From: Myotis daubentonii
Taxonomy: Eukaryota > Chordata > Mammalia > Chiroptera > Vespertilionidae
Reading direction: 5' to 3'
Length of the DNA: 64,000 nt
NCBI RefSeq assembly: GCF_963259705.1
Contig: NC_081847.1
Span: forward strand, 70,887,754 to 70,951,753
Shown: in pieces, positions 1 to 12,399 of the stretch
Numbering within the stretch: position 1 is the stretch's first letter
How the letters are laid out: each line of letters begins with the position of its first letter
Translations under genes and position numbers: made by a program
The notes under the pieces: generated by a model
Seen by the model: the letters and a program-made list of their open reading frames with translations, nothing else
Databases searched by the model: none
Told to the model about the DNA's origin: nothing

Positions 1-784
1 GGTTAAACGGCTGGGGCCTAGTTGCATTCAGGAGATGGTACACGCTCCATAATTGGTATTTCCTCAGTCTCCCCCATGGCCCCGCAGCCACTCGCTTTGA
101 GTGGGGAGGAAGTGATGGCCACAGCTGAGACGGCCCCTTCCATCGTCAACCTCTCAGAAAGGAACAACAGGGTAGGTTCTAGCCACACCCTCCCTCTGGG
201 CTCAGAGCTCTTGCCCGGTCCCCTGAGAGGCAGGTTACCGGGTAGGCACGTGGGCTGTCCAGGCTGCAGTGAGGGGCTCCTAGACCAGCTTTCAGGAGCC
301 CAAGTGGGGCAAGTGGGCCAGGGACCCACCTCCCAGCCCCACCAGCCCCAGGAAAACACTTCATTCCTGGAAGCCCAGCCAGGCAGAGGGGGTGGAGGTG
401 GCCGCGCTAGAGGAAACCTGCAGGGTCAGCCAAACCTCTGCCCACGAGGCCGGCGGCCCAGGGACTCACCACGAGAGGCTGGCTCGCTGGGTGTTGACGT
501 AAATGCTGGCCCTGGAGCCGGCCCAGCTGCTGGGCTGCGATCCCCTGAGGCACCCGGGCCTCCGAGTGCCAGCTTGGCAGGGCCATCCACAGCTGCAGCT
601 GGGCCTTGTTTTTCTCCGCGGCCCACCTGGGGGTGGAAAGACCAGGAGGCCAGAGGCCAGGGACATTGTAGAGGGGCAAGGTCTTCATGCCAGGCCTGGG
701 CCTCCCTGGGCCAGAGGACCAAGCCCTTTCTGGACACCCCTGGAAAGTGGCATCCCTCAGCAGAGGCACTGGGTCATGTGGAGT

Positions 785-945
785 CTGGGGCCAGGTGGCC
801 TGGGTTCAAGTCCTGACTGTGTCCCTCACTGGCTATACAACTCAGGGAAATCTGGTGAACCTTTCTGTTCCTCAGTTTCCCCATCTGCAAAATGGGGATG
901 GGGACACTAGCCGACACCTCACAGGGATATTGATATGACGAAACG
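785..945 (+). repeat. MIR SINE
   Basis: MIR core: gtttcctgactgtgtccctc-like, then cctcagtttccccatctg and caaaatgggga. Confidence 0.85.
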
Positions 946-1995
946 GTGTCATATTTGTAACGGACGTAGAATTAGACATTATCACATACTGTGTCTTAAG
1001 TGTTTGTTACAGAAATGTTTTCAACGGAGCATCCAGGCCATGACTGAGGAGCTGAACTTAGGTTTAGATTCTGCCCCCGGGAGCTTCAAAGTCAAGGTTC
1101 CCGGCACACCCTGGAGGTCAGGGGTGATCCTCCCAACTGTGGTCACAGTGACAACTAATTGGTGAACGTCTCCTGTCCAGTCTCTAGGGCCACACGCGTT
1201 CCTTCTCTGCTCTGCCCCAGAGCCCCGCCTGGAGCCCGAGACCAAGAGGGTGTTTGGACCTGGCCGTAGAGCAAGCATTGAGCACCTGAGCCCAGCGGGG
1301 CTGCGGGCTCCCAGCCAGCACTGCGTGGCCGTGGCCTCCTTCCGTCCCTCAGAACCCCCAGTGGAGTCTTCGTTTCATTCTCTCTATGTTCAGAGAAGCA
1401 AACAGGCTCACACGGGCCAGCCCACGGTTCTGTTGCTGCTAAGTGGCAGGGCTGGGATTGAACCCACATCTGTCCAAGTTCAAAGCCTGCGTTTTTAACA
1501 CTAAGCGACTTGCACAGCCACCCTCAGGCTTGGGGGTTCAGCGTGTGTCCAGCCCAGCCTGAGAAGATCCAGAAGGATCTTGGGGAAAGGAGACCATCGG
1601 AGGCGGAGGGGCCCGCCGGGGGAAGGCAAAGAGGCAAGGGCAGCCCACTGCACTAGGCTCTGCAACACGACCTGTTTGTGGAAGAGCAAAGGCTGTGGGG
1701 TGCAGGGCCGAGGTGTGTGAATGGTGGGAGCAACAGGAGGCAAACAGCCTTGAATGCCCGGAAAAGGTTTAGACTGTCCTGTGCGGGGGGAGCCCCTGGG
1801 CAGTCCGAGCAGAGCCTGCATGTGGCCAGAGACGCGACCACTCTGGTGGCCTGGATGGAAGATACATTCGGAGGAAGGAGGTAGGAGGCAGGGAGGAAAC
1901 TAATGTTAACGAATAACAAACCTCAGCGTCATTACTGGGGATGAGCTATCTCCCTCCGAAGAAAAGCTCACCTGTCCTGCTTTCTGCTTCGTCCA
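946..1995. other. Intergenic, nothing recognised
   Basis: GC-rich sequence without recognisable exons, RNA genes or young repeats. A reversed MIR-like piece may lie at 1420-1500 (agtggcagggctgggatt). Positions 1-784 are similar. Confidence 0.5.
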
Positions 1996-1998
1996 AAG

Positions 1999-2000
<2 letters not shown>

Positions 2001-2051
<51 letters not shown>
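2001..2051. repeat. (TG)n microsatellite
   Basis: About 25 uninterrupted GT units. Confidence 0.98.
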
Positions 2052-2124
2052 CGGGTGCAGGGCCTGGGCAGGGAGCAGCCAGACTTAGAATCCTTGGAGC
2101 CCAGACATGTGCCTTCCTCCCCAC

Positions 2125-2321
2125 CCTGCCCCTGCCCCTGCCCCTGCCCCTGCCCCTGCCCCAGCCCCTGCCCCTGCCCCTGCCCCTGCCCCAGCCCCTG
2201 CCCCTGCCCCTGCCCCTGCCCCTGCCCCAGCCCCTGCCCATGCCCCTGCCCCTGCCCCTGCCCCAGCCCCTGCCCCAGCCCCAGCCCCTGCCCCTGCCCC
2301 TGCCCCTGCCCCAGCCCCTGC
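2125..2321. repeat. CCCCTG/CCCCAG hexanucleotide array
   Basis: About 33 hexamers, mostly CCCCTG with CCCCAG variants interspersed in blocks and one CCCATG. A run of four CCCCTG units between CCCCAG units recurs, hinting at duplication of larger blocks. Because the period is a multiple of three, several frames stay open without being genes. Confidence 0.97.
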
Positions 2322-2419
2322 AATGACCTCCTTTCAGGTTCAGCCCATTTTGGCCACAGCGGCTGCCAGCAGGGGGAAGGGACCCAGGAAGTAGCAGTGA
2401 CTGGGCTCAGGGGCCCATG

Positions 2420-3130
2420 AGGCCCTCACAGACACCTGGGTTCAGACAAGTGGGAGCCCAGGTCTTGGACCTGCCATATACGTGGCCTGTGACCCTGGCC
2501 TTGAGGTCTCCCTCCTTCATAACCTAGAAACAGTAGTAAATGAGAGGCTATTGTGAAGACTGATCAAGTTCTTGAATGCGAAGCCTGGAGCTCAGCGCTG
2601 GTTCAGAGAGACTGCCGATACATTTGCGCAAATCATCATATCTCAGCCCGAGGGCAGAAGCCACTGGCGGCCTGGGGAGAGCTCCGAGGCCACTTGCTGT
2701 GGCCTGGGGCTGTGCAGAGGGCACCAAGCCGTCCCCCTGTCCCCGGTGCCTGGACCTGACACAGCTCAGGGAAGCCAGGCTGCCTAAATGAGCACTGGGA
2801 CCCCTGCCTGGAGCCATCTGTCTGCACCCCTTGGGCAAAGGACGGCAAAAGGCGGGAGGCACAGTGTTCTGGGCTCCATCTCGTGAGTTATGGGTTGGAC
2901 CACCATGGTCTGCCCACCCCGCCCCACCACCCCCACCCCCACCCCCAGTCCTCCCTAACAGCGCATCCTTGGGCAAGTTACTCAATGTCTCAGTGCCTCA
3001 CTCTCCTCATTTGCAAAATGGGCACAGCCATAGTTCCTACCTCACAGGGTCAAGGTCAAGACTAAATGGGAGCAGTGACTGGGCGCAGGGGCCCATGATG
3101 GCGTGTGATGCTCAGCACAGTGCTGGGCGC
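2420..3130 (+). repeat. MIR-derived fragments
   Basis: Parts at 2430-2560 (gggttcagacaagtgg, tcataacctagaaacag) and 2955-3080 (gggcaagttactcaatg, ctcatttgcaaaatggg) resemble MIR. The middle is unassigned. Confidence 0.65.
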
Positions 3131-4164
3131 AGGGGAAGCACCCGGTAACTAATAGCAACCACAGTGTTAATGCAGCAACAGAGAACAGGAGCTTCAGGAC
3201 AAGGGACGTCATGAAGTTCATGGTCATCAGATACTGTGAGGAGGGGACAAAGAAGGGCAAGGGCGCAGTGCGCACGGGGTTGTTGGGGGCGTGGAGGGGG
3301 CAGTGATGGAGGCCGTTGGGCCCGGAGTCAGGGCCCAGCCTCCGTGTGAACAGCAGCCAGCGAGAACAATAGCAGCAACGACCGTGTTTCTCCCAGTGAG
3401 CACTGAGCAGGCACCAGGCCCCGTGCTAATGTGTTTGCGCGAACAGCTCGTTTCCTTCCCAGGACACCCCGAGGGGCAGGACTGGGACTAGGGTGCGCAG
3501 TAAGGTGTCAGCGTGGTCATTTAAGCAGGCGCTCACCTTGGGCTCCTGCAAGTGTAGGGACGGCACCTGGGAGCCAGCGCCTCCTTAAATGCTGTGCCCT
3601 GGGCACCTGGCTGGCTGCAACCTGTCCCAGGTCTGCTCTGAGGTTGGTATAATAATTACCCGCGTACAATAGGTGTGAAACGGGGGCCTCGCCGGGTCGG
3701 GCACCTGTGCCATGTCACACAGCGAGGAAGGAAGAGCAGACGCCAGGTCTCTGACTTTGAAGCTGGGGCTGCCTCCAGCTTGGGGGTGGAAGGTCCCCGT
3801 CCCCCTCACTGGAAGGCCCAGCAGCCGGGACCCGCCTCCTCTCTGGTTGACGCAGGCGGCTGGGAGAACTGGCCTGCAGGGCGGAGGTCTGGCCATTTCT
3901 CCCTACATTCCTGGGGGTTAAGTCTAGGGGCCCAGGCTTCCGGCATCAGCCATCACGTACCCCAGAAGGAATCTCTAGTCATAACAAACCCCAAAGGTCA
4001 CCCGTCTGGGAATCGGCGTTCTGTCTCCACCCCGGGGCAGGCGAGAGGGCCCAGTCTTTATGGAGACCACCCTGCTGCCGGATGGGGGTGACCTGCTCTG
4101 GCCCTCCTCTGGGGGTGGTGTCTGATGGGACAGGTGGCAAGATGGAGGAGGGGCCCTAGAGAGT

Positions 4165-4430
4165 CCTAGTGCAGTAAATGCATGGGCTCCGGATCAGATC
4201 CCCTCTCACCGCCGCCTAGCTGTGCGGCCTTGGGCCAGTTACTTTACCTTGGCGTGCCTCAGTTTCCTCTTCTGTAAAATGGGGAGAATAATATCTACTG
4301 CATAGGTTTGCCATGAGGACTCAATGAGATCCATTCATTCAAAGGCTATTTATTGAAGGCCTGCCAACTTCCAGGCGGTGAGCAGCAAGGCACTGAGTAA
4401 AAGACACAAAACTCTCTGCCTTCAAGTTTT
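4165..4430 (+). repeat. MIR followed by an L2 end
   Basis: 4170-4335 is MIR (ttgggccagttacttt, cctcagtttcctcttctg). 4330-4430 resembles an L2 end (attcattcaaaggctatt, attgaaggcc). Confidence 0.75.
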
Positions 4431-4603
4431 TAAAGAGGAAGATAGTGACGGATATTGTTTACTTTAGAAAACGCTGGCACCAAAAAAATAAAACAAGTAT
4501 AATAAAACGTTAACAGTTGTTAAATCAAGGAGACGGGCAAATGGCAAGTGGTTGTTCATTATGTGTTTTCTATGCTTTTCTGTATGTTTGAAATATTTTA
4601 TAA

Positions 4604-4826
4604 ATGGAAGGAAGGAAGAAGGAGAGAGGGAGAGGGGAGAGAGGGACGGGGGAGAGGGAGGGGGAGAGAGGGAGGGGGAAGAGAGGGAGGGAAGAGAGGG
4701 AGGGGAGAGAGGGAGGGGGAAGAGAGGGAGGGGGAAGAGAGTGAGGGGGAGAGAGGGAGGGGGAAGAGAGGGAGGAAAGAAGGGAGGAAAGGAGGAAAGG
4801 AGGAAGGGAGGGATGGAGGGAGGGAC
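4604..4826. repeat. Purine (GGGA/GA) tract
   Basis: Roughly 220 bases of almost pure purine built from gggaga, ggggaa and ggaggg words, ending in ggaaggagg units. Long reading frames across it are artefacts of composition. Confidence 0.95.
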
Positions 4827-4829
4827 TCC

Positions 4830-5270
4830 CTCCCTTTGCAAACTTACAAGTGGGGGAGTGGACACTACACAGATGAGAAAAGCTTGCAGTGTATCAGTTG
4901 ATGCTCAGTACTTTGGAGAAAGACAAAGAGGGGTCACGGATGCCCCGGTGATGGGGGGCTTCCCTTTTAAAGCCAGGGGTCAGGGAAGGCCTCCCTGGGA
5001 AAGTGACATTGAAAGTAGGGCTCAGATCTCCTGGTTTCTGGACCTGGGTGGCCCCAGGGTCCACGTCCAACCGTCTGCCCAGGGAAGAGCCATGGCAAAA
5101 GCCCCGAATCCAAGACCCTTGGGGCTGTGAAATCTTAGACTGATGTGTGGCAGGTACAAATTTCAGTTCAAAATTCAGATGTTCGGAGAAGGTACCTGAT
5201 TTTGAATTCATTTTTAGCACAATAGTCCACTTCCTAGGAAGAAAAGTCATCTTGATCAGTTTGGTTGTTT

Positions 5271-5304
<34 letters not shown>

Positions 5305-6499
5305 TTTCCCTGTGGTTGTATAAGTGTGAGGTTGTCTGGGGCTCTCCTGGCTTGGACACATCGTATGACCGTTTCATCTCTTGAGCCCCCCCCACCCCTT
5401 CTACTTTTGGATTCTTCAAAGCTCTCGGGGTCACATCGACCCACAGAATTAAAAATCTGTTCACTCATAGCGTGTTCTCTGGCTCTCTTCCCAGCCTTGT
5501 TATTTGGGAGGAAGGAGAGAAGGGCGGGGATGTGCATCTGTCAGGGTGGGCTAGATTGGGTGCAGTAACAAGCACCCCCAAACCTTGCTTCTCGGGCACT
5601 CCTGCTGCATCTGAGATCAGCCACAGCCCTGCCGTGTCTCCTGACCCCGGGGCCCCGGCTGCTGGAGCAGCCACCACCCGCATGTGTACAGCAGGGAACA
5701 GGGAAAGCATCGAATCACGCCTTTCTCTGACTCATTAGGAATTAATATGCCCCAAGTCCCTTCCGGAATGGTTTATTTTGGAACAAAACAGGGCTTTTGG
5801 AACCTAAAAACTTGTTTTCTGCTTTTACTGAAACACCCCTTCCCTGAGTCAGTAGATGTTGCCTGATCTACGTCTCTGGATGGGGAACAGAAAACGAGGG
5901 GGAAACACAGGCCGTCTCCGATTCTGAGTCTGAGTGTCCTGCGGTCTTAGGTGGGGGCTGAGGAAACGGATGGGAGACTCTGACAGTCACAGCTTTTCAA
6001 CATCGAAAGGTCTTGGCACCCAGCGGCATGTCCCCTGCAGGAGTCGCCTCGATCACCTTCTTCCCCTGCCCCTCCTGCCATTTTCAGCTTCCGTTCCTGA
6101 GGGCCAGCCAGTCCGAGGTTTCAGGCTGCAAACAACAGAATACCCTGACGCTCCTCACGCCAACTGTAAGGGCCTTTGTGGTCAAGAAACCTGGAGGTGG
6201 GTGGTTCCGGAATCGGTTAGTTCAGAGGCTCCGTGACGCCATCCAGGACCCAGATGGCGCGCCGGCATCCTCTGTGTGCTGGCTGTCGCCCTCGGGCTTG
6301 GCCACCTCGTGGTCTCAAGGTGGCTGCCAGTTTCAGACGTCACATCTTCACACGACAGCGTAGAGGGGAAGGAGCGGGGACCATCTCCCTGAACAGTTCT
6401 TTCAATCCAGCAAGCCCTGCTCAGACCCTCCCAGCCGACTTTCTGTCTCCTAGGCCAGACGAGGTCACCGTCTTGTGGAGGACAGCTAGTGCTCACCAG
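4830..6499. other. Intergenic, nothing recognised
   Basis: Apart from the CA run at 5269, no feature is supported. Short open frames are of the kind expected by chance. Confidence 0.5.
5269..5302. repeat. (CA)n microsatellite
   Basis: CA run with three G substitutions toward the end. Confidence 0.95.
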
Positions 6500-6880
6500 T
6501 CCTCTCTCTGGGCACACAGCTAGGCTGCAGGTCCCAGCCTCCTTTGCAGGTAGATGTGGCCACGTGACTGAGTTCTGGCCAATTGGATAAGAGCAAAATT
6601 AATTGCACCATTTTCGGGTCTGACCTATAAAAGCCTCCTGCCCACAGTTCTTGCTCTCGATCTGCCTGCTGAATGGAGAGGACTCTGAGGACAAGGAAGG
6701 CAGAGCCACAAGACAGAAAGAGCCTCAGTCCCTAAAAAGCTGCCCAGAGAAGACCCTCCTGCCGCAGCGTCTTGTACTGTGACGTAAGGAAGAACCGTCA
6801 CCTGTGGTGTAAAGCCACTGACATCTTGGAGTTACTTGTTACCGCAGCTAACAAGACGTAACCTGACCAATACACCCCCC
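6500..6880 (+). repeat. Unclassified interspersed repeat, copy 1
   Basis: The sequence cacagctaggctgcagg, gtggccacgtgactgag, ctggccaattgga, gaaggcagagccacaag and ttacttgttaccgcagc shares its order of words with 29510-29940. I recognise the pattern as a mammalian repeat but cannot name the family. Confidence 0.5.
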
Positions 6881-7689
6881 CAGCCCTAAACGCCAGTCAA
6901 GGGGACTGGAGAAGCTGGAATGGCTTAGGGGTTGGGGAAGAGGTTCTACCTGAGCATTTTGTACCCCCTCCCCCAATACCAGAACACAGGCAGCTGTAGA
7001 GAAGGATGAGGGCAGGAAGGGGCTTGAGCTGGAGCTAAGGCCACAGGAAGATGGGCTTAGGGAGACAGCTGTCAGTGTGGTCACCCGTCCCGCTGGCCAC
7101 CCAGGGCCTTCGTTGGCTCAGCCTCTGGACCACTCCATGTCTCATCCTATGCAGACAACCGGGCAACACTTGACTCATAACATATGGTGGCTCCCCTCAG
7201 GGAATCTGCGGTTCTTAGAAGCATGTGTCCGGAACTCCTAGCACAGGGACTCTGGGGAGCCCCGGGCCCTGGGGCCTGCTGGGCAGGCAGGCCCCTTCAG
7301 GCTGCGTCTCCCTCCTCTCCTTGGGGAGGGAAATTTGCTTGGTTGAGAAGAGGCCAGCTTCAGCATCTCCATTCCACAACTTCCCAGCCTGGCCAGCGGG
7401 ACAGGTGTGCTCACCTCCCTGCACTGAAGTGTTTCTACCTGCAAAATAGGGGAGGGAAATGAATTCCTTCAACACGGGCGAAGAGGAAGTGAAATAAGCC
7501 ACATAGAGTGTTAAGCTGAGGACCTGGACCCCAGTGAGGGCTCCTGAAGTGATGGCCGCCTGGTTATCAGTGATGGAGGGGGGACCGCATCTAGATTCTG
7601 TCAGCACCCCTCTCCATTCCACATCTCCAAGAAGCTGTCTCCTTCCCCGAGTAGAAGGATTGGACAGAAGTCTGCCCTGGCAGGGCGGG

Positions 7690-8370
7690 TCCGAGCCCTG
7701 ACTCCTCCCCTTGCCAGCATGCCACCAGCCTGCTCCAAGCCTCAGTTTTTCTACCTGCACAGTGGGCACAATTGGCTCCCCCATCTCTACATCACAGAGT
7801 TGTAACAGAATTCAGTAGAAGAGGCAGATCTTCGTGCTTCAGTAGACAGAGTCCACAGCCACCCTGCCCTGGGTTCAAATCTAGCTCCGGCCTCTGCTCA
7901 TTTTGTGACCTTGATAATGTCATTGAGTTAAGGTTTGGGGCTGTCAAAGGGGATGACACTGGATCCTACTCACAGGAGAGATGAAATGTGACCAGACACG
8001 TGACATGATCAGCTCTAAGCCTGCACCTTACAAAGGGCTCACTCAGTTAATAGGAGAATTGTTATTGTCACCAGTAGCCTCAAGGTTTTGCCAAGTATAG
8101 AGGGCTCTGAGTTGAAAGGTTCCTGGGTCAGTCTCCATGAGATGCCGAAGAGGACAGTTCCATTTCACCTGGAGGCCATTTGGGTTTCCAGATTCTCCCA
8201 CCCCATATTGATACCCTCTTCCTAGAATTGGAGCCACGTGGGAGGCAGTGGGTGCAGGGCTGGGAGTCTAGAGTTTCAAATTCCAGTCCAGCTTCCGCTG
8301 CTCTCTGGCTGTGTGACCCTGGGCAAGTGTATCGCCCTTTCTGAGCCTCCTTGACAGTCGTGTGAGGCTA
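7690..8370 (+). repeat. Three MIR copies
   Basis: MIR-like blocks at 7690-7815 (aagcctcagtttttctacc), 7840-7985 (gggttcaaatctagctcc) and 8245-8370 (tgtgtgaccctgggcaag). Confidence 0.7.
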
Positions 8371-8839
8371 CGGGACCGCAGGCTCTACCCTAAGGACCCA
8401 TATGCCTGTGACACTCACTGACTCCTTCCTCACATCAGCCAGTGGCCCAGGGGAGAGGGTGTGGCTCCCCCAGGGGCTCGAGGTCAGGGTCACTGCTCTG
8501 CGTGGAATCTGGTCTCTGCTGCCCAGAACTGCCTCTCCAGATGCCTGGAATTTCACCATAAGTGACTCACGCCTTTGGGAAATCATTGCCCTCACCCCAG
8601 TGAGTAATAACAATAACAATCCCTCACGGCTTCATACCCGAGCCCCATTCGGTCTCATCCCTGTGCTGTGAAGCAGGCAGCGGCCGGGGGGAGAGTGCGG
8701 ATCAGGTGCAGAAAGTGGTGTGCCCAACACTGCACAGGAGTGGGTGGTCCCGCCTGGAGCCCCGGGTCCTGGCTTCTTGGGCAGGGCCTCTCCCTCCAAC
8801 GACTTCGTTTAAAAATGCCGCCCTGGGTATGCGCACAGT

Positions 8840-9310
8840 CAAGCTCACGGCAGCCCAAAGGTGGGAGCAGCCCGTGTCCATGGGTGGATGACGGATAAGC
8901 AACATGTGGTGCTTCTATGTGTCCATGGAATATTACTCAGACTGAAAAGGACGGGAAGTCTGGCACACGCTACAACATGGATGCACCTCGAGGACATTGC
9001 GCTGAGTGAAATAAGCCGGGTGCAAAAGAACAAGTGCGAGTGATTCCACTTATGAGAGGGACCTGGGGCAGCCCCAGTCACAGGCACGGGAAGTGGGAGG
9101 GTGCTTGTCAGGGGCTGGGGAGGGGCTGCAGAGCTGTTTAATGGCTCAGGGTTTCTGTTCAGCCAGATGAAGAGAGTTCTGTGGATGGATGATGGTGACG
9201 GTACACAGTGATGTGAATGTCCTAATGCCACTGAACTGCACGTTTAAAAATGTTAAGGTGGCAAACTTTATGTTATGTGTATTTTTCCAAAATTAAAAAA
9301 AATTTAAATG
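8840..9310 (+). mobile_element. Old L1 fragment (ORF2 end and 3' UTR)
   Basis: The ORF2 C-terminal block (tggaatattactcag, acatggatgcacct, gtgaaataagcc) is followed by a 3' UTR with ttaatgcc/actgaactg-type sequence and an A-rich end at about 9300. Diverged and 5'-truncated. Confidence 0.8.
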
Positions 9311-9574
9311 CCACTTCTAAAAGGAAGATGGTAAGCCGTAACCTTTTTAAGGACATGTAGCTTAGTTTTTCATGTTTCGTATCAATCAGTACAAGCTAGG
9401 TCATGCTGCTGTAACAAACAACCCCAAAGTCTGACTCCTGAGCCAAGCAGGTAACCACTGTGCCATATGGCCTTTCACTCTAAACCTCATTCCCTCTGGA
9501 ACATTCTTCTTTGCTGTCCTAAACCTCTGCCTGCTCTGTCTACACCCCAGACCCAGGATAAGGCAATGAAATCA

Positions 9575-9700
9575 GTCAGATTCACCCTTGCCTGGCTGTG
9601 TGGCCTTGGGCAAGCCACAGTTGATTTATCAACCTCTCTGATCCTCAGTTGATTTATCTGGAAAATGGGGTCAATAACAGAATGTATCTTGAGGGGAGAA
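9575..9700 (+). repeat. MIR SINE
   Basis: tgtgtggccttgggcaagcc followed by atcctcagttgatttatctg and gaaaatggggtcaataac. Confidence 0.75.
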
Positions 9701-9997
9701 TTCAAGGAGCGTGGTAAACATTAGCATGGCTAGGCATGGCGCCAAGGCTGTGGCATATTTAAGCCTCACGTAGATTTGGAACCCAGGCAAGAATGGGGTA
9801 GGCTTTATTCTCAAGCCAGCAGGCCCTCAGCTTAAAGAAATACACACCTTCTGCCCCCAGAGAAGTACCTTCTCCCAGCCAGCCTTGCATCAGGGCCCGG
9901 GAACGGGTGGGGAGGGAGCCAGAGGCTGCAGGGATGGTTGTCTCGAGCCTGAACTACTTTTCTCCCCAACAAACTGTTTTCAATCTCTCATTCTCTT

Positions 9998-10213
9998 TTT
10001 TTTAAAATATATTTTTTATTGATTTTTTTACAGAGAAGAAGGGAGAGGGATAGAGAGCTAGAAATATTGATGAGAGAGAAACATCGATCAGGCGCCTCCT
10101 GCACACTCCCCACTGGGTATGCCCGCAACCAAGGTACATGCCCTTGACCGGAATCGAACCTGGGACCCTTGAGTCCGCAGGCCGACGCTCTATCCACTGA
10201 GCCAAACCGGTCA
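9998..10213 (-). repeat. Ves SINE
   Basis: Minus-oriented tRNA-derived SINE with tRNA-like B box (ggaatcgaacc), A box (ccactgagccaaacc) and a T-rich 3' side. It is flanked by cattct-T runs at about 9989 and 10213, and has inserted into the tail of the next SINE. Confidence 0.92.
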
Positions 10214-10244
10214 TTCTTTTTTTTAAGGTAAGAGTTCCTTCTTT

Positions 10245-10432
10245 TTTATTATTAAAAAAAATTTTTTTATTGCTTTCAGAGAGAGGAAGGGAGAGTGAGA
10301 GATAGAACATTGATCATCTGCCTCCTGCACGCCCCTCACCAAGGATTGAGCCTGCAACGGGCATGTGCCTCCACCCGGAATTAAACCTTCACCTCCTGGT
10401 TCATGGGTCACTGAGCCACACTAGCCAGGCCC
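10245..10432 (-). repeat. Ves SINE
   Basis: Minus-oriented (cctcctgcacgcccc, gagcctgcaac, actgagccacac). The target word atctctcattc occurs at 9981 and 10433, so this is the outer, older insertion of a nested pair. Confidence 0.9.
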
Positions 10433-11329
10433 GATCTCTCATTCTTTTTCTTTTCTTTTTCAAATCCATTTTGCCAAGGAACATGCGTGTAATTGTGTGT
10501 CCGCTCCCAGCTCAGCCAACAGCCCAAGCTGTGGGAGTTTCTGCTTTAAATACTGGGGTACAGGACCCTGCAATCCACACCTTTGCACGTGCGTTTCTCC
10601 CCCCGGCCGTGCCACACTAGCTCCCGGGTCTGTTCTGATTCTGCTCAGCAGCTGCCAAGCTCGCCCACAGGCCCTCTCCTGGGGCAGCCCCTCTGATCGC
10701 TGCCCCTGCCCAGTTAACACAACCCTTACAGTCTCCCTGGGGTGGGGCACGTGTCTTAAGTTCTTGTTTCTCCCAGTTATTAACACTCTGAAGGCAGGGA
10801 CAGTGTCACCCATTTCTTTATGAAGTCAGACGTGTCCACCACCACCACATCAGCAGGAAGAAGTGATTGTTGTTAACATCCCCATTTTACAGAAGAGAGC
10901 CTGGAAAGTGCAAGTGAGCCAAGGTCCTTGCTCTCACTGAGCCGCCCTGTGGGCTGAGCGCACAGTAGGTGTGTGCCTCCATGGGCATCAGCAGGGGATG
11001 GGGCCAGAGTGGCAGAGACTGGCAGCCCTTTCCCCTGCTTCCTGGACACACAGCTAGTCTGCATTTCCCAGCCTCCCTGGCGAGGGAAGCGGGGCTTTTT
11101 GGCAGCCTGAGCACGACAAGAGACAGAGTGGAAGGTGGTTAGCAGGGCCCAGGAGAAGGAGGGGATGGGGCTCTGGCTGGATGGGTACAGACCCTCCGTT
11201 TGGGGTGAGGAAGAAGTTCTGGAGATGAGCGTGGTGGTGGCACAGCGAAGTGGGTGGACTTAGTGCCACGGCTCTGTAGAGTTAGACATGGTTAACATGA
11301 CCAAGTTGAGGTTGTGTGTGTTACCACCA

Positions 11330-11625
11330 TAAAAAATATCATACGAGCCGCAAATCAAGCCACATATGTAATTTAAATTTTTCTAGCAGACACATTTAAA
11401 ACATAAAAAGACACAGGTGGAATTAACTTTTACAATTATGTAACCGAATCAATCAAAAATATTATTTTAACACATCATCAATAGGAAAAGGTTATTAAGG
11501 AGTTATTTTGCTTCCCCCCCCCCCCCCACTAACACACTCCGGTGTGTGTTTCACACTGACAGCACATTGCAGGTGCTCAGTAGCCACATGTGGCTCGGGG
11601 CTTTCGTGTGACATAGAGCAGGCCT
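11330..11625. mobile_element. Old interspersed repeat, DNA-transposon-like
   Basis: Sequence such as aagccacatatgtaattt, cagacacatttaaaac and agccacatgtggctcg recurs in mammalian genomes as an old element that I believe is hAT-like. A C16-plus run at 11513-11528 interrupts it. Family uncertain. Confidence 0.5.
11513..11528. repeat. Poly(C) run
   Basis: Uninterrupted C run; its length may be unreliable in an assembly. Confidence 0.9.
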
Positions 11626-12164
11626 CGCACAGGCCTTTGATGAGTGGACTACGCGTTTCTGTTGCAAGCCTGTGTGCTTGTAATGCTGATGGATATCACC
11701 AGGTGGCCTTCCACAGGTGCTAATGCCACACGATTTAAGCCCACCAGCAATGCCTGAGGGCAAGGACCCCTGCCCTCGCCCTCGCCCATCTCACTGCCCG
11801 TGTGAGGGATTACAAAGTGCCTGCTCGCTGTGCATTTGACACAGGTCCTTACGAGGAGTGAGTGCCTTTTATATGCTAAAGGCCATTGCGTTTCCTCCTC
11901 TGTGAGCCATCGGCTCACCTCACTTGAGGGCTGTGTTTACTATTTCTCTGCACACCTCTCCATGGGCCCAACCCCACCAGGACCGGGGACTGAGGCCAGA
12001 TAGTTCAAATCATGCCGGAGTGGGAGCCCGCTGTTCCCAGCTGCGAGGACGCTGTTGGCCCGAGCCCTGGGAAGCAGGACTTACCTTTGAGGCCATACCT
12101 CCCTCTGCTGGCCAGGCTGAGCTTCTCCACTCGGACTTGGGCCAGAAGAGGAGGCTGGACAGCT

Positions 12165-12395
12165 GGGGACTCAGGGAGCCTGTGGCGTCTGGGTTTAATC
12201 TCACTTCTACCACTTACTGCTCTGTGACCTCAGGTAAGTAACTCCACCTCTCTGGGCTCTCCACGCCCTCATCTGTAAAATAAAAATAGTGGCCATTCCT
12301 CTCACTCACGGGGTTGCTGGAGGAATAATGAGGACAAGACGCGAAGGTGCTTAACAGTGGTCGTAGTACAAAACAAGTGCTAAATAAATGGTAGC
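12165..12395 (+). repeat. MIR SINE
   Basis: gggtttaatctcacttc, ctctgtgacctcaggtaag and ccctcatctgtaaaataaaa, with a long 3' part. Confidence 0.8.
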
Positions 12396-12399
12396 TGGG

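Noticed and set aside
22..816. 264-codon open frame at the window start
   Set aside because: GC-rich sequence with open frames on both strands; no recognisable domain, and low-complexity Gly/Pro/Arg content.
1906..2420. Cys/Val, Pro/Ala and Gly/Gln repeat proteins on both strands
   Set aside because: Produced by the TG and CCCCTG repeats, whose periods keep several frames open.
4464..5130. Long Arg/Glu/Gly and Pro/Ser/Leu frames
   Set aside because: They read straight through the purine tract and are composition artefacts.
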